Origin: Escherichia ruysiae
GTDB lineage: Bacteria; Pseudomonadota; Gammaproteobacteria; Enterobacterales; Enterobacteriaceae
Strand: one strand, 5' to 3'
NCBI RefSeq assembly: GCF_902498915.1
Contig: NZ_CABVLQ010000001.1
Length of the DNA stretch: 64,000 nt
This document shows, piece after piece, positions 1 to 9,300 of the stretch (positions are counted from its first letter, which is position 1; every line of letters begins with the position of its first letter). A program made the position numbers and the translations under genes. Below the pieces are notes generated by a model that searched no databases, was not told where the DNA came from, and saw only the letters and a program-made list of their open reading frames with translations.

Positions 1-294
1 AAAATGGATGCCAGTTTGCACGTCGGAACGAAGGAGTTTGATATTTCAAAGGTTTCCGAGGTAGATTCTGTTGATGATTTACTCATTGATAATGCTGCTC
101 GTTATCTGCTGAAAGACTGGAAAGGGGTTGGTGAACTGGTTAATGGTGCTGAGGTTGCACTGGAATATACGCCAGAACGAGGGATCGCGCTGCTTAAGCA
201 GAATCCAGAGTTGTACTGGCAGATCCTTGCAGAAGCAGCCAGCATCGCCCAGGGTAAAGAGCTGCAGAAGCAGGATACGATAAAAAAGCCATAG
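1..294 (+). CDS. Phage tail assembly chaperone, G-like (5' end outside window)
   Basis: The reading frame is open from base 1, so the ATG at base 4 may be internal and the true start may lie upstream. The visible part is 96 residues and acidic, with a WKGV segment near residue 39, as in lambdoid tail assembly chaperones that coat the tape measure protein before tail tube polymerisation. It ends at a TAG two codons after an A AAA AAG heptamer, the usual place for the G/GT frameshift in siphophages. It lies directly before the tape measure gene, the expected order. The family call rests on position, size and the slippery site more than on sequence recognition. Confidence 0.7.
   Translation, partial: KMDASLHVGTKEFDISKVSEVDSVDDLLIDNAARYLLKDWKGVGELVNGAEVALEYTPERGIALLKQNPELYWQILAEAASIAQGKELQKQDTIKKP
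282..288 (+). promoter_or_regulatory. Programmed -1 ribosomal frameshift site (A AAA AAG)
   Basis: In the frame of the upstream gene the bases read A AAA AAG, the most efficient E. coli -1 slippery heptamer (also used in dnaX). It lies two codons before the zero-frame stop at 292-294. A -1 slip enters a frame that stays open to 602. GC-rich sequence follows and could form a stimulatory structure, but I did not fold it. Confidence 0.85.
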
Positions 295-602
295 CCGCCC
301 AGCGGTGGTTATCGGAGTTCGGGGGAGAAAGGGGGGAAAAGGCAAGATGGAAGCGAGAAAAACTCAGGTTGCCACCGATACCGGAACCAGAAATAGACCC
401 GGTGCTTAAGGAATTGTTGTACGCCTATTCGGTAATATCCCGTGCCCGACGTTATGCTGGAATGACCGGGGTGCCTTTGCCTATATCTCTGACAGAGATA
501 AATGAATATTTAGCCACTCATCCGGTATTGATTGAGCGCGATGAGTTTGAAGCAGTGATCTTTGCACTGGATGACCAGTATTTTCAGGAGCAGTGTGTGT
601 AG
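288..602 (+). CDS. Frameshift extension of tail assembly chaperone (T part of a GT-like fusion)
   Basis: This frame is entered by the -1 slip at 282-288 and is open without a stop to the TAG at 600-602, adding about 104 residues. It starts with a charged linker (residues AIAAQRWLSEF, then Lys/Arg/Glu rich) and continues into a segment containing PEPEIDPVLKELLYAYS. A TTG at 369 could in principle start it separately, but no good ribosome binding site precedes it, so the fusion product is favoured. By analogy with lambda gpG/gpGT, the T part would bind tail tube protein and bring it to the tape measure coated by G. Confidence 0.72.
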   Translation, partial: AIAAQRWLSEFGGERGEKARWKREKLRLPPIPEPEIDPVLKELLYAYSVISRARRYAGMTGVPLPISLTEINEYLATHPVLIERDEFEAVIFALDDQYFQEQCV

Positions 603-633
603 TTGTTAATTACGTACACTCTGTTACAGAGAT

Positions 634-723
634 GTGATGGTGTCTTTAATTAAATCGATGATGCTCCTGGAGAAAAGCATTGCGTGGCCTCGTAATCGCT
701 ATATCTACTATTATGTCGCCTGA
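634..723 (+). CDS. Possible 29-residue small ORF between chaperone and tape measure genes
   Basis: A GTG (634) followed at once by an ATG (637) opens a 29-codon frame that ends at the TGA at 721-723, directly before a terminator hairpin. The product would be basic and aromatic at its C-terminus (several Tyr). No strong ribosome binding site is visible, and I do not recognise it. It may be only a chance ORF in a 163-base gap. Confidence 0.2.
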   Translation: MMVSLIKSMMLLEKSIAWPRNRYIYYYVA

Positions 724-745
724 AACCCACTTCGGTGGGCTTTTT
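724..745 (+). terminator. Hairpin with T run before the tape measure gene
   Basis: CCCAC (726-730), loop TTCG, GTGGG (735-739), then C and five T. The UUCG tetraloop makes the short stem stable. It may attenuate transcription between the chaperone and the tape measure gene. Confidence 0.55.
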
Positions 746-765
746 GTTGTCTGGAGTTTTAATAA

Positions 766-3700
766 ATGGCAGAGCAAACCTCGCGTCTCGCAATAATTAT
801 TGATAGCACTGGAGCAAAAAATAATGCTGACAATCTGACCTCCTCATTAGTCAAAATGACGCAGGCCGGGGAAACTGCTGCAAATAGCGCAGGGAAAGTG
901 ACTAAGGCAACAGAAGATGAGAAGAACGCGCTCGCAAAATTAAAAGCAGCTATTGATCCAGTTGGTGCCGCAATTGATACTGTCGGTCGACGCTATTCTG
1001 AATTAAAGAAATTTTTCGATAAAGGGCTTATTGATAAAGAAGAATATGAATTTCTTGTCCGTAAACTTAATGAAACCACAGAGGAATTGAGCGGGGTTGC
1101 GCAAGCGCAGAGAGAAGCCGAGAAGGCCGGAAAACTTGCTGCCGCCCAGCAGGAATCGCAGGCTCAGGCCTTTCAAAGAATGCTGGACAAGATCGACCCT
1201 CTGGTTGCGGCGCTAAGAAATCTTGAACAACAGCAGGATGAACTTAATGCTGCGTTTGCATCCGGGAAAATAAATGGTTCTCAGTTTGAGAATTATAGCC
1301 GAAAAATACAGGAAACACGGCGAGAGCTTACCGGAGAGGCTCAGGCAGAGCGAGAAGCAGCAAAAGCGCATGATGAACAGGTTGCTGCTTTGCAACGTCT
1401 GATTGCTCAACTTGACCCTGTCGGAACTGCTTTTAATCGTCTGGTAGAACAACAGAAACAGCTCAATGAAGCAAAAGCTAAGGGGATGCTCTCTCCTGAA
1501 ATGTATGAGGAACTTTCTGGAAAACTTCGTGCTATGCGGAGTGAGCTTGAGGTTACTCAATCTCAATTAAGCAAAACCGGAATGTCGGCAAAACAAACGG
1601 CTTTTGCTATGCGCATGTTGCCTGCACAAATGACGGATATTGTTGTTGGGTTGTCCACTGGTCAGTCGCCTTTTATGGTGTTAATGCAGCAGGGCGGCCA
1701 GCTAAAAGATATGTTCGGTGGGATTGGCCCGGCGATCAAAGGTGTTGGTTCTTATGTGCTGGGATTAATTAATCCTTTTACCCTGGCCGCAGCAGCCGTT
1801 GGCGTCTTAGGGCTGGCTTACTATAAAGGCTCTCAGGAGCAGGACGAATTTAATAAATCTCTTATTCTTACCGGAAATCAGTTGGGGACAACCAGCGGGC
1901 AATTGGCCGATATAGCTCAACGTGCCGGGAATGCGGCTGATTCGACAACTGGCGCTGCGGCGGCAGTATTAAACCAGCTTGTGCGTTCGGGAAAGGTAGC
2001 GAGCAGTTCGCTGGAGCAAGTGACGACAGCGATAGTAAAAACGAGCGAAGTAACAGGAATATCAACCGAACAACTGGTTAATGACTTCAATGAAATTGCA
2101 AAGGATCCTGTCAGTGCCATATCAAAACTTAATGATCAGTACCATTTTCTGACAATTGCGACTTATAACCAGATTAAGGCGCTACAGGATGAAGGGAACC
2201 AGCAGGAGGCCGCCCGCATTGCGACAGAAGCATACTCATCCTCAATGATCCAGCGCACCAACCAGATTAAAGAAAATCTTGGTTATCTTGAGACTGCATG
2301 GAAAGCTGTCGCTGAGTCCGCAAAATGGGCATGGGATTCCATGCTGGATATTGGTCGTGATGCCTCCCTTGATCAAAAAATCTCAGATGTTCTCCATCAA
2401 ATTGATGAAATAGAAAAAAATACCCGACCCGGAGCTTTCGGGTTAGGTGGCATTGGGGATGGCGGCGCTCAAAATAAAAGGCTGGCACGATTAAAGCAGC
2501 AATTGGGCGTACTTCAAGCAGAAAAAATTGCTCAGGACGTACTAAATTCATCAATAACCGATTACAACAAGCGACAACAGGAAGGAATTGAACTCAGACA
2601 GAAAGCAGATGCCTTTTCAAAACAATATCAGACCCGGGAGCAGCAGAGAGCCAGTGAACTTGCAAAACTGGAAAAGCTAAAGAGTCAGTATTCAAAGGAA
2701 GAATATAATAATCTTGTCGCTCAAATAAATGAGCGTTATAAAGATCCAAAGCTACCAAAGGCGAAAGGTTATTCGGATGATGCTGCCCAACGAATGATTG
2801 ATCATCTGAATCAACAGAATGCGTTACTAAGTTCACAAGCTGAATTGACCGTTAAATTAAGTTCCTCTGAACAGGAACTGGTTAAGTGGCGTCAGCAGAT
2901 TGCCGACCTGGAGTCACGACCGTCATCGAAATTAACCCAGGATCAGAAATCGCTTCTCTTACACCGGGAAGAAATAACCGCGTTGATGGAGAAAAATGTT
3001 GCGATTGAAAAAAATAACAGGCTAATCAAGGAATCAACCGAAATAGCCGCATGGCGTGATTCATTGCAGGCTTCGATTGATAATCGTCAGCAGGGGTATG
3101 ATATTCAGATTGCTGGTTATGGGCTTGGCGATAAAAATCAGCAACGTCAGCAGGAATTACTGCGGATTGAACGTGAATATAACAACCAGCGTCTGCAACT
3201 TGAACGTGACTATGCAGATAAATCCCGTGGAATGTCAGATCATGTTTTTCAGGAGAAAATGCAGGCTCTGAATGATGCTCTGGAACGAGAAAAAGAAATT
3301 GTCAGACAGAAAAACGAGCAGGTCGATATTCAGGCAGGAGACTGGGTTAGTGGTGCCTCCCAGGGATTCAATAACTGGCTGGATGACACTAAGGATATCA
3401 GTGAGCAGATAAAATCAACCACGACTCAGATGTTTGATGGGATGACCGATGCGCTGGGTGATTTTGTCACGACAGGCAAGGCAAATTTTCGTTCTTTCGC
3501 TACTTCCGTGATTTCGGATCTTAGTCGAATAGCATTAAAGGCTTCAATTACTGGGATTTTCGACAGCATTAGTAACAGTTCTTCTGGGGGGATTTTAGGA
3601 ACTATCGGGAGTGCTATTAGTAAATTTATTCCGAATGCAAAGGGCGGTGTTTATGAGTCTCCGTCATTGAGCACGTATTCGAACGGTATTTATGATTCCC

Positions 3701-3999
3701 CGCAATTTTTTGCTTTTGCAAAAGGGGCGGGTGTTTTTGGTGAGGCTGGACCGGAAGCCATTATGCCATTAACACGAACTTCCGATGGTTCTCTTGGTGT
3801 CAGAGCTATTAATAGTAAAAGTGGTAATGGAGGCGGAGATATTACCTATGCCCCTGTATACCAAATCACTATTCAAAATGACGGCCAGAATGGAGAGGTT
3901 GGCCCTCAGGCAATAAAAGCACTTATGGGGATGGTTGATCAGCGGGTGCAGGGCACTCTGTTAAATATGCGACGTGATGGGGGAATGTTAAGTGGCTAA
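766..3999 (+). CDS. Phage tail tape measure protein (H-like)
   Basis: A 1077-residue protein that sets tail length and is ejected during DNA delivery. The N-terminal 300 residues are rich in Ala, Gln, Glu and Lys with heptad-like patterns and contain three related segments (around residues 55-110, 125-185 and 205-260), each with a D-P-(V/L)-x-A motif. Residues around 330-350 form a hydrophobic Gly/Ala segment, as expected for a membrane-active tape measure. The C-terminus has the VTTGKANFRSFATSVISDL motif common in lambda-H family proteins and a Gly-rich tail. A GGAG lies upstream of the ATG. It is longer than lambda H (853 aa) and not closely related to it, although the downstream tip genes are lambda-like. 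Confidence 0.93.
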   Translation: MAEQTSRLAIIIDSTGAKNNADNLTSSLVKMTQAGETAANSAGKVTKATEDEKNALAKLKAAIDPVGAAIDTVGRRYSELKKFFDKGLIDKEEYEFLVRKLNETTEELSGVAQAQREAEKAGKLAAAQQESQAQAFQRMLDKIDPLVAALRNLEQQQDELNAAFASGKINGSQFENYSRKIQETRRELTGEAQAEREAAKAHDEQVAALQRLIAQLDPVGTAFNRLVEQQKQLNEAKAKGMLSPEMYEELSGKLRAMRSELEVTQSQLSKTGMSAKQTAFAMRMLPAQMTDIVVGLSTGQSPFMVLMQQGGQLKDMFGGIGPAIKGVGSYVLGLINPFTLAAAAVGVLGLAYYKGSQEQDEFNKSLILTGNQLGTTSGQLADIAQRAGNAADSTTGAAAAVLNQLVRSGKVASSSLEQVTTAIVKTSEVTGISTEQLVNDFNEIAKDPVSAISKLNDQYHFLTIATYNQIKALQDEGNQQEAARIATEAYSSSMIQRTNQIKENLGYLETAWKAVAESAKWAWDSMLDIGRDASLDQKISDVLHQIDEIEKNTRPGAFGLGGIGDGGAQNKRLARLKQQLGVLQAEKIAQDVLNSSITDYNKRQQEGIELRQKADAFSKQYQTREQQRASELAKLEKLKSQYSKEEYNNLVAQINERYKDPKLPKAKGYSDDAAQRMIDHLNQQNALLSSQAELTVKLSSSEQELVKWRQQIADLESRPSSKLTQDQKSLLLHREEITALMEKNVAIEKNNRLIKESTEIAAWRDSLQASIDNRQQGYDIQIAGYGLGDKNQQRQQELLRIEREYNNQRLQLERDYADKSRGMSDHVFQEKMQALNDALEREKEIVRQKNEQVDIQAGDWVSGASQGFNNWLDDTKDISEQIKSTTTQMFDGMTDALGDFVTTGKANFRSFATSVISDLSRIALKASITGIFDSISNSSSGGILGTIGSAISKFIPNAKGGVYESPSLSTYSNGIYDSPQFFAFAKGAGVFGEAGPEAIMPLTRTSDGSLGVRAINSKSGNGGGDITYAPVYQITIQNDGQNGEVGPQAIKALMGMVDQRVQGTLLNMRRDGGMLSG

Positions 4000-4330
4000 T
4001 ACGGAAGAATTTCACTGGTTACCAGAGGATGGAATGAAAACAGAAAATAAACCATCGATAAAAATTGTAAGACTTGGCGATGGTTATGAGCAACGAAGTC
4101 CAAATGGACTTAATCATTCTCTGCGCGTTTTTACCTGTGATTTCAAAGTTGAGGCGAATGAACGTGATTCATTTGAAAAATTTTTAGCCCGGCATGAAGG
4201 CTATAAATCTTTTTTTTGGCGCCCGCCGGGTATTAACAGAAAAATCAGAGTGGTGTGTCGAACGTGGTCAGCGACAGAACATATCACCTATACCGATTTT
4301 TCGTGTCAGTTTGACGAAGTGGTGATCTGA
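3992..4330 (+). CDS. M: Phage minor tail protein M
   Basis: A 112-residue tail-tip protein starting at a GTG that overlaps the end of the tape measure gene by 8 bases. It matches the gpM family in length (lambda M has 109 residues) and in the motifs RLGDGYEQRSPNGLN and the aromatic segment SFFWRPP, which parallel lambda's FGDGYSQRAPAGLN and SFLWTPP. It is required to complete the tail tip before the tube polymerises. The sequence is AT-rich and clearly diverged from lambda, unlike the next gene. Its TGA overlaps the ATG of the L gene by one base, which suggests translational coupling. Confidence 0.88.
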   Translation: MANTEEFHWLPEDGMKTENKPSIKIVRLGDGYEQRSPNGLNHSLRVFTCDFKVEANERDSFEKFLARHEGYKSFFWRPPGINRKIRVVCRTWSATEHITYTDFSCQFDEVVI

Positions 4331-5028
4331 TGCAGGACATACAACAGGAAACACTGAATGAATGCATTCGGGCGGAGCAGTCGGCCAGCGTGGTGCTCTG
4401 GGAAATCGACCTGACAGAGGTAGGCGGGGATCGCTACTTTTTCTGCAATGAGCAGAATGAAAGAGGTGAGCCGGTTACCTGGCAGGGGCGGCAGTATCAG
4501 GCATATCCCATTCAGGGGACGGGATTTGAACTGAACGGCAAGGGCAGTGCTGCCCGTCCGACACTGACGGTTTCTAACCTGCACGGCATGGTCACCGGGA
4601 TGGCGGAAGACCTGCAGAGTCTGGTCGGCGGAACGGTGGTCAGGCGTAAGGTTTACGCCCGTTTTCTGGATGCGGTGAACTTCGTCAACGGAAACAGCGA
4701 CGCCGATCCGGAGCAGGAGGTGATCAGCCACTGGCGCATCGAGCAGTGCAGCGAACTGAGCGCGGTCAGTGCCTCCTTTGTACTGGCCACGTCGACGGAA
4801 ACGGACGGCGCTGTTTTTCCGGGACGTATCATGCTGGCCAACACCTGCACCTGGACCTATCGCGGCGATGAGTGCGGTTATCACGGTCCGGCGGTCGCGG
4901 ATGAATATGACCAGCCAACGTCCGATATCACGAAGGATAAATGCAGCAAATGCCTGAGCGGATGTAAGTTCCGCAATAACGTCGGCAACTTTGGCGGCTT
5001 CCTTTCCATTAACAAACTTTCGCAGTAA
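4330..5028 (+). CDS. L: Phage minor tail protein L (Fe-S tail tip protein)
   Basis: A 232-residue protein, the same length as lambda gpL. The C-terminal domain has the Cys pattern LANTCTWTYRGDECGY, later DKCSKCLSGCKF; lambda gpL is known to bind a [4Fe-4S] cluster through its C-terminal cysteines. It forms part of the tail tip together with J, I and M. It ends four bases before the K start. GC content and codon use shift sharply at its start relative to gpM and the tape measure, which suggests a mosaic joint at the gene boundary. Confidence 0.95.
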   Translation: MQDIQQETLNECIRAEQSASVVLWEIDLTEVGGDRYFFCNEQNERGEPVTWQGRQYQAYPIQGTGFELNGKGSAARPTLTVSNLHGMVTGMAEDLQSLVGGTVVRRKVYARFLDAVNFVNGNSDADPEQEVISHWRIEQCSELSAVSASFVLATSTETDGAVFPGRIMLANTCTWTYRGDECGYHGPAVADEYDQPTSDITKDKCSKCLSGCKFRNNVGNFGGFLSINKLSQ

Positions 5029-5032
5029 ACCC

Positions 5033-5776
5033 ATGACAGAGACAGAATCAGCGATTCTGGCGCACGCCCGGCGATGTGCGCCAGCGGAGTCGTGCGGCTT
5101 CGTGGTGAGAACGCCGGAAGGGGAAAGATATTTTCCCTGTGTGAATATCTCCGGTAAGCCGGAGGCGTATTTCAGGCTGTCGCCGGAAGACTGGCTGCAG
5201 GCAGAAATGCAGGGTGAGATTGTGGCGCTGGTCCACAGCCACCCCGGTGGTCTGCCCTGGCTGAGTGAGGCCGACCGGCGGCTGCAGGTGCAGAGTGATT
5301 TGCCGTGGTGGCTGGTCTGCCGGGGGACGATTCATAAGTTCCGCTGTGTGCCGCATCTCACCGGGCGGCGCTTTGAGCACGGGGTGACGGATTGTTACAC
5401 GCTGTTCCGGGATGCTTATCATCTGGCGGGGATTGAGATGCCGGATTTTCATCGCGGGGATGACTGGTGGCGTAACGGTCAGAATCTCTATCTGGATAAT
5501 CTGGAGGCCACGGGGCTGTATCAGGTGCCGTTGTCATCAGCACAACCGGGCGATGTGCTGTTGTGCTGTTTTGGTTCATCGGTGCCGAATCATGCCGCCA
5601 TTTACTGTGGTGACGGCGAGCTGCTGCACCATATTCCTGAACAACTGAGCAAACGAGAGAGGTATACCGACAAATGGCAGCGACGCACACACTCCCTCTG
5701 GCGTCACCGGGCATGGCACGCATCTGCCTTTACGGGGATTTACAACGATTTGGTCGCCGCATCGATCTGCGTGTGA
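5033..5776 (+). CDS. K: Phage tail tip assembly protein K (JAB/NlpC-P60 peptidase)
   Basis: A 247-residue tail-tip assembly protein. The N-terminal half has a JAB/MPN metalloprotease-like segment with VHSHPGG (Glu/His/His/Asp type motif). The C-terminal half is NlpC/P60-like, with a conserved Cys in GVTDCYTL and a His in VPNHAAIYCG, a fold used for peptidoglycan hydrolysis. The start at 5033 gives MTETESAIL, matching lambda K; the in-frame ATG at 4991 lies inside L and was not used. The 3' end overlaps gene I by about 100 bases, as in lambda. Confidence 0.93.
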   Translation: MTETESAILAHARRCAPAESCGFVVRTPEGERYFPCVNISGKPEAYFRLSPEDWLQAEMQGEIVALVHSHPGGLPWLSEADRRLQVQSDLPWWLVCRGTIHKFRCVPHLTGRRFEHGVTDCYTLFRDAYHLAGIEMPDFHRGDDWWRNGQNLYLDNLEATGLYQVPLSSAQPGDVLLCCFGSSVPNHAAIYCGDGELLHHIPEQLSKRERYTDKWQRRTHSLWRHRAWHASAFTGIYNDLVAASICV

Positions 5777-6315
5777 AAACGGGAGCCGAAGCCATCCGGG
5801 CGCTGGCTATGCAGTTTCCGGCGTTTCGTCAGAAACTGAGCGACGGCTGGTATCAGGTGCGCATTGCCGGGCGTGATGCAGGCGAAAACGAATTATCAGC
5901 TCGTCTTAATGAACCGCTGGCGAATGGAGCAGTGATCCACATCGTGCCGCGTCTGGCAGGAGCCAAAAGTGGCGGTGTGTTTCAGGCAGTGCTGGGAGCT
6001 GCTGTTATGGCGGTTGCTATATGGATGCCGGGGGTAGGAATAATGGCGAGTAATCTGCTGTTTTCTCTCGGTGCCAGTATGACGCTTGGCGGTGTTGCAC
6101 AGATGCTGGCTCCTAAACCCAAAACCCCCCGTACACAGACAACGGATAACGGCAAGCAGAATACCTATTTTTCTTCGCTGGATAATATGATTGCCCAGGG
6201 TAATCCGTTACCGGTTCTGTACGGTGAAATGCGTGTGGGGTCACGTGTTGTTTCTCAGGAGATCAGCACGGCAGACGAAGGGGACGGTGGTCAGGTTGTG
6301 GTGATTGGTCGCTGA
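5674..6315 (+). CDS. I: Phage tail tip assembly protein I
   Basis: A 213-residue tail assembly protein (lambda I has 223). The N-terminal about 85 residues form a ubiquitin-like domain (ICLYGDLQRFGRRIDL onward) and a hydrophobic Gly/Ala segment follows at about residues 100-150. It acts with K and J in building the tail tip and is not found in the mature virion. It overlaps the end of K in another frame, the arrangement conserved in lambdoid phages. Confidence 0.92.
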   Translation: MAATHTLPLASPGMARICLYGDLQRFGRRIDLRVKTGAEAIRALAMQFPAFRQKLSDGWYQVRIAGRDAGENELSARLNEPLANGAVIHIVPRLAGAKSGGVFQAVLGAAVMAVAIWMPGVGIMASNLLFSLGASMTLGGVAQMLAPKPKTPRTQTTDNGKQNTYFSSLDNMIAQGNPLPVLYGEMRVGSRVVSQEISTADEGDGGQVVVIGR

Positions 6316-6333
6316 TGCAAAATATTTTATGTG

Positions 6334-6354
6334 AAACCGCCTCCGGGCGGTTTT
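6334..6354 (+). terminator. Hairpin with T run between I and J
   Basis: AAACCGCC (334-341 of this kilobase), loop TCC, then GGGCGGTTTT. It is stable, but the T run is short and J lies 22 bases downstream, so it may act as a partial terminator or as an mRNA 3' end. Confidence 0.5.
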
Positions 6355-6375
6355 GTCGTTTATGGAGCGTTAGGA

Positions 6376-9300
6376 ATGGGTAAAGGCAGCAGTAAGGGGC
6401 ATACCCCGCGCGAAGCGAAGGACAACCTGAAATCCACGCAGTTACTGAGTGTGATCGATGCCATCAGCGAAGGGCCGATTGAAGGTCCGGTGGATGGATT
6501 AAAAAGCGTGCTGCTGAACAGTACGCCGGTGCTGGATAGCGAAGGGAATACCAACATCGCCGGTGTCACGGTGGTGTTCCGGGCAGGTGAGCAGGAGCAG
6601 ACACCGCCGGAGGGTTTTGAATCCTCCGGCTCCGAGACGGTGCTGGGTACGGAAGTGAAATACGACACGCCGATAACCCGCACCATCACGTCTGCAAATA
6701 TCGACCGTCTGCGCTTTACCTTTGGTGTGCAGGCACTGGTGGAAACCACCTCAAAGGGTGACCGGAATCCGTCGGAAGTCCGCCTGCTGGTTCAGATACA
6801 ACGTAACGGTGGCTGGGTGACGGAAAAAGACATCACCATTAAGGGCAAAACCACCTCACAGTATCTGGCCTCGGTGGTGGTGGGTAACCTGCCGCCGCGC
6901 CCGTTCAGTATCCGGATGCGCAGGATGACGCCGGACAGCACTACAGACCAGCTGCAGAACAAAACGCTCTGGTCGTCATACACCGAAATCATCGATGTGA
7001 AACAGTGCTACCCGAACACGGCACTGGTCGGCGTACAGGTGGACTCGGAGCAGTTCGGCAGCCAGCAGGTGAGTCGTAATTATCATCTTCGCGGGCGCAT
7101 TCTGCAGGTGCCGTCGAACTATAACCCGCAGACGCGACAATACAGCGGTATCTGGGACGGAACGTTAAAACCAGCATACAGCAACAACATGGCCTGGTGT
7201 CTGTGGGATATGCTGACCCATCCGCGCTACGGCATGGGGAAACGTCTTGGTGCGGCGGATGTGGATAAATGGGCGCTGTATGTCATCGGCCAGTACTGCG
7301 ACCAGTCGGTGCCGGACGGCTTTGGCGGCACGGAGCCGCGCATCACCTGTAATGCGTACCTGACCACACAGCGCAAGGCGTGGGATGTGCTCAGTGATTT
7401 CTGCTCGGCGATGCGCTGTATGCCGGTATGGAACGGGCAGACGCTGACGTTCGTGCAGGACCGACCGTCGGATAAGGTGTGGACCTATAACCGCAGTAAT
7501 GTGGTGATGCCGGATGATGGCGCGCCGTTCCGCTACAGCTTCAGCGCCCTGAAGGACCGCCATAATGCCGTTGAAGTGAACTGGATTGACCCGGATAACG
7601 GCTGGGAAACGGCAACAGAGCTTGTGGAGGACACGCAGGCCATTGCCCGTTACGGTCGTAACGTCACGAAGATGGATGCTTTTGGCTGTACCAGCCGGGG
7701 GCAGGCGCACCGCGCCGGGCTGTGGCTGATTAAAACGGAACTGCTGGAAACGCAGACCGTGGACTTCAGCGTGGGCGCAGAAGGGCTTCGCCATGTACCG
7801 GGCGATGTCATTGAAATCTGTGATGATGACTATGCCGGTATCAGCATCGGTGGTCGCGTGCTGGCGGTGAACAGCCAGACCCGGACGCTGACGCTCGACC
7901 GTGAAATCACGCTGCCATCCTCCGGTACCACGCTGATAAGCCTGGTTGACGGAAGTGGCAATCCGGTCAGCGTGGAGGTTCAGTCCGTCACCGACGGCGT
8001 GAAGGTAAAAGTGAGCCGTGTTCCTGACGGTGTTGCTGAATACAGCGTATGGGGGCTGAAGCTGCCGACGCTGCGCCAGCGTCTGTTCCGCTGTGTGAGT
8101 ATCCGTGAGAACGATGACGGTACGTATGCCATCACTGCCGTGCAGCATGTACCGGAGAAAGAAGCCATCGTGGATAACGGGGCGCACTTTGACGGTGACC
8201 AGAGCGGCACGGTGAATGGTGTCACGCCGCCAGCAGTGCAGCACCTGACCGCAGAAGTCACTGCAGACAGCGGGGAATATCAGGTGCTGGCGCGATGGGA
8301 CACACCGAAGGTGGTGAAGGGCGTGAGCTTCCTGCTTCGCCTGACCGTGGCAGCGGATGACGGCAGTGAGCGGCTGGTCAGCACGGCCCGGACGACGGAA
8401 ACCACTTACCGCTTCACACAACTGGCTCTGGGGAACTACAGGCTGACAGTCCGGGCAGTAAATGCGTGGGGGCAGCAGGGCGATCCGGCGTCGGTATCGT
8501 TCCGGATTGCCGCACCGGCAGCGCCGTCGCGGATTGAGCTGACGCCGGGCTATTTTCAGATAACCGCCACGCCGCATCTTGCGGTTTATGATCCGACGGT
8601 ACAGTTTGAGTTCTGGTTCTCGGAAAAACGGATTGCTGATATCAGGCAGGTTGAAACCAGCGCGCGTTATCTTGGTACGGCGCTGTACTGGATAGCCGCC
8701 AGTATCAATATCAAACCGGGCCATGATTATTATTTTTACGTTCGCAGTGTGAACACCGTTGGCAAATCGGCATTCGTGGAGGCTGTTGGTCAGCCGAGTG
8801 ATGATGCATCCGGCTATCTGGATTTTTTCAAAGGCAAGATAGGGAAAACCCATCTGGCTCAGGAGCTGTGGACGCAGATTGATAACGGTCAGCTTGCGCC
8901 TGACCTGACTGAAATCAGGACGTCCATAACGGATGTCAGCAATGAAATAACACAGACCGTCAATAAGAAACTGGAAGACCAGAGTGCAGCGATCCAGCAG
9001 ATACAGAAGGTTCAGGTTGATACAAATAATAACCTGAACAGCATGTGGGCAGTGAAGCTGCAGCAGATGCAGGACGGACGCCTTTATATTGCGGGTATCG
9101 GTGCCGGTATTGAGAACACCCCCGACGGCATGCAGAGTCAGGTGCTGCTGGCGGCAGACAGGATTGCGATGATTAATCCTGCGAATGGCAACACAAAGCC
9201 GATGTTTGTTGGTCAGGGCGATCAGATATTCATGAATGACGTGTTCCTGAAATATCTGACGGCTCCCACCATTACCAGCGGCGGTAATCCTCCGGCATTT

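Noticed and set aside
4306..5034. 242-codon minus-strand frame opposite gene L
   Set aside because: Shadow of gpL, which has family length and the Fe-S cysteine pattern.
7165..8853. 562-codon open frame on the minus strand
   Set aside because: It lies wholly antisense to J. The J frame has clear lambda homology, and the antisense frame is an artefact of GC-rich codon use with no ribosome binding site or recognisable domain.
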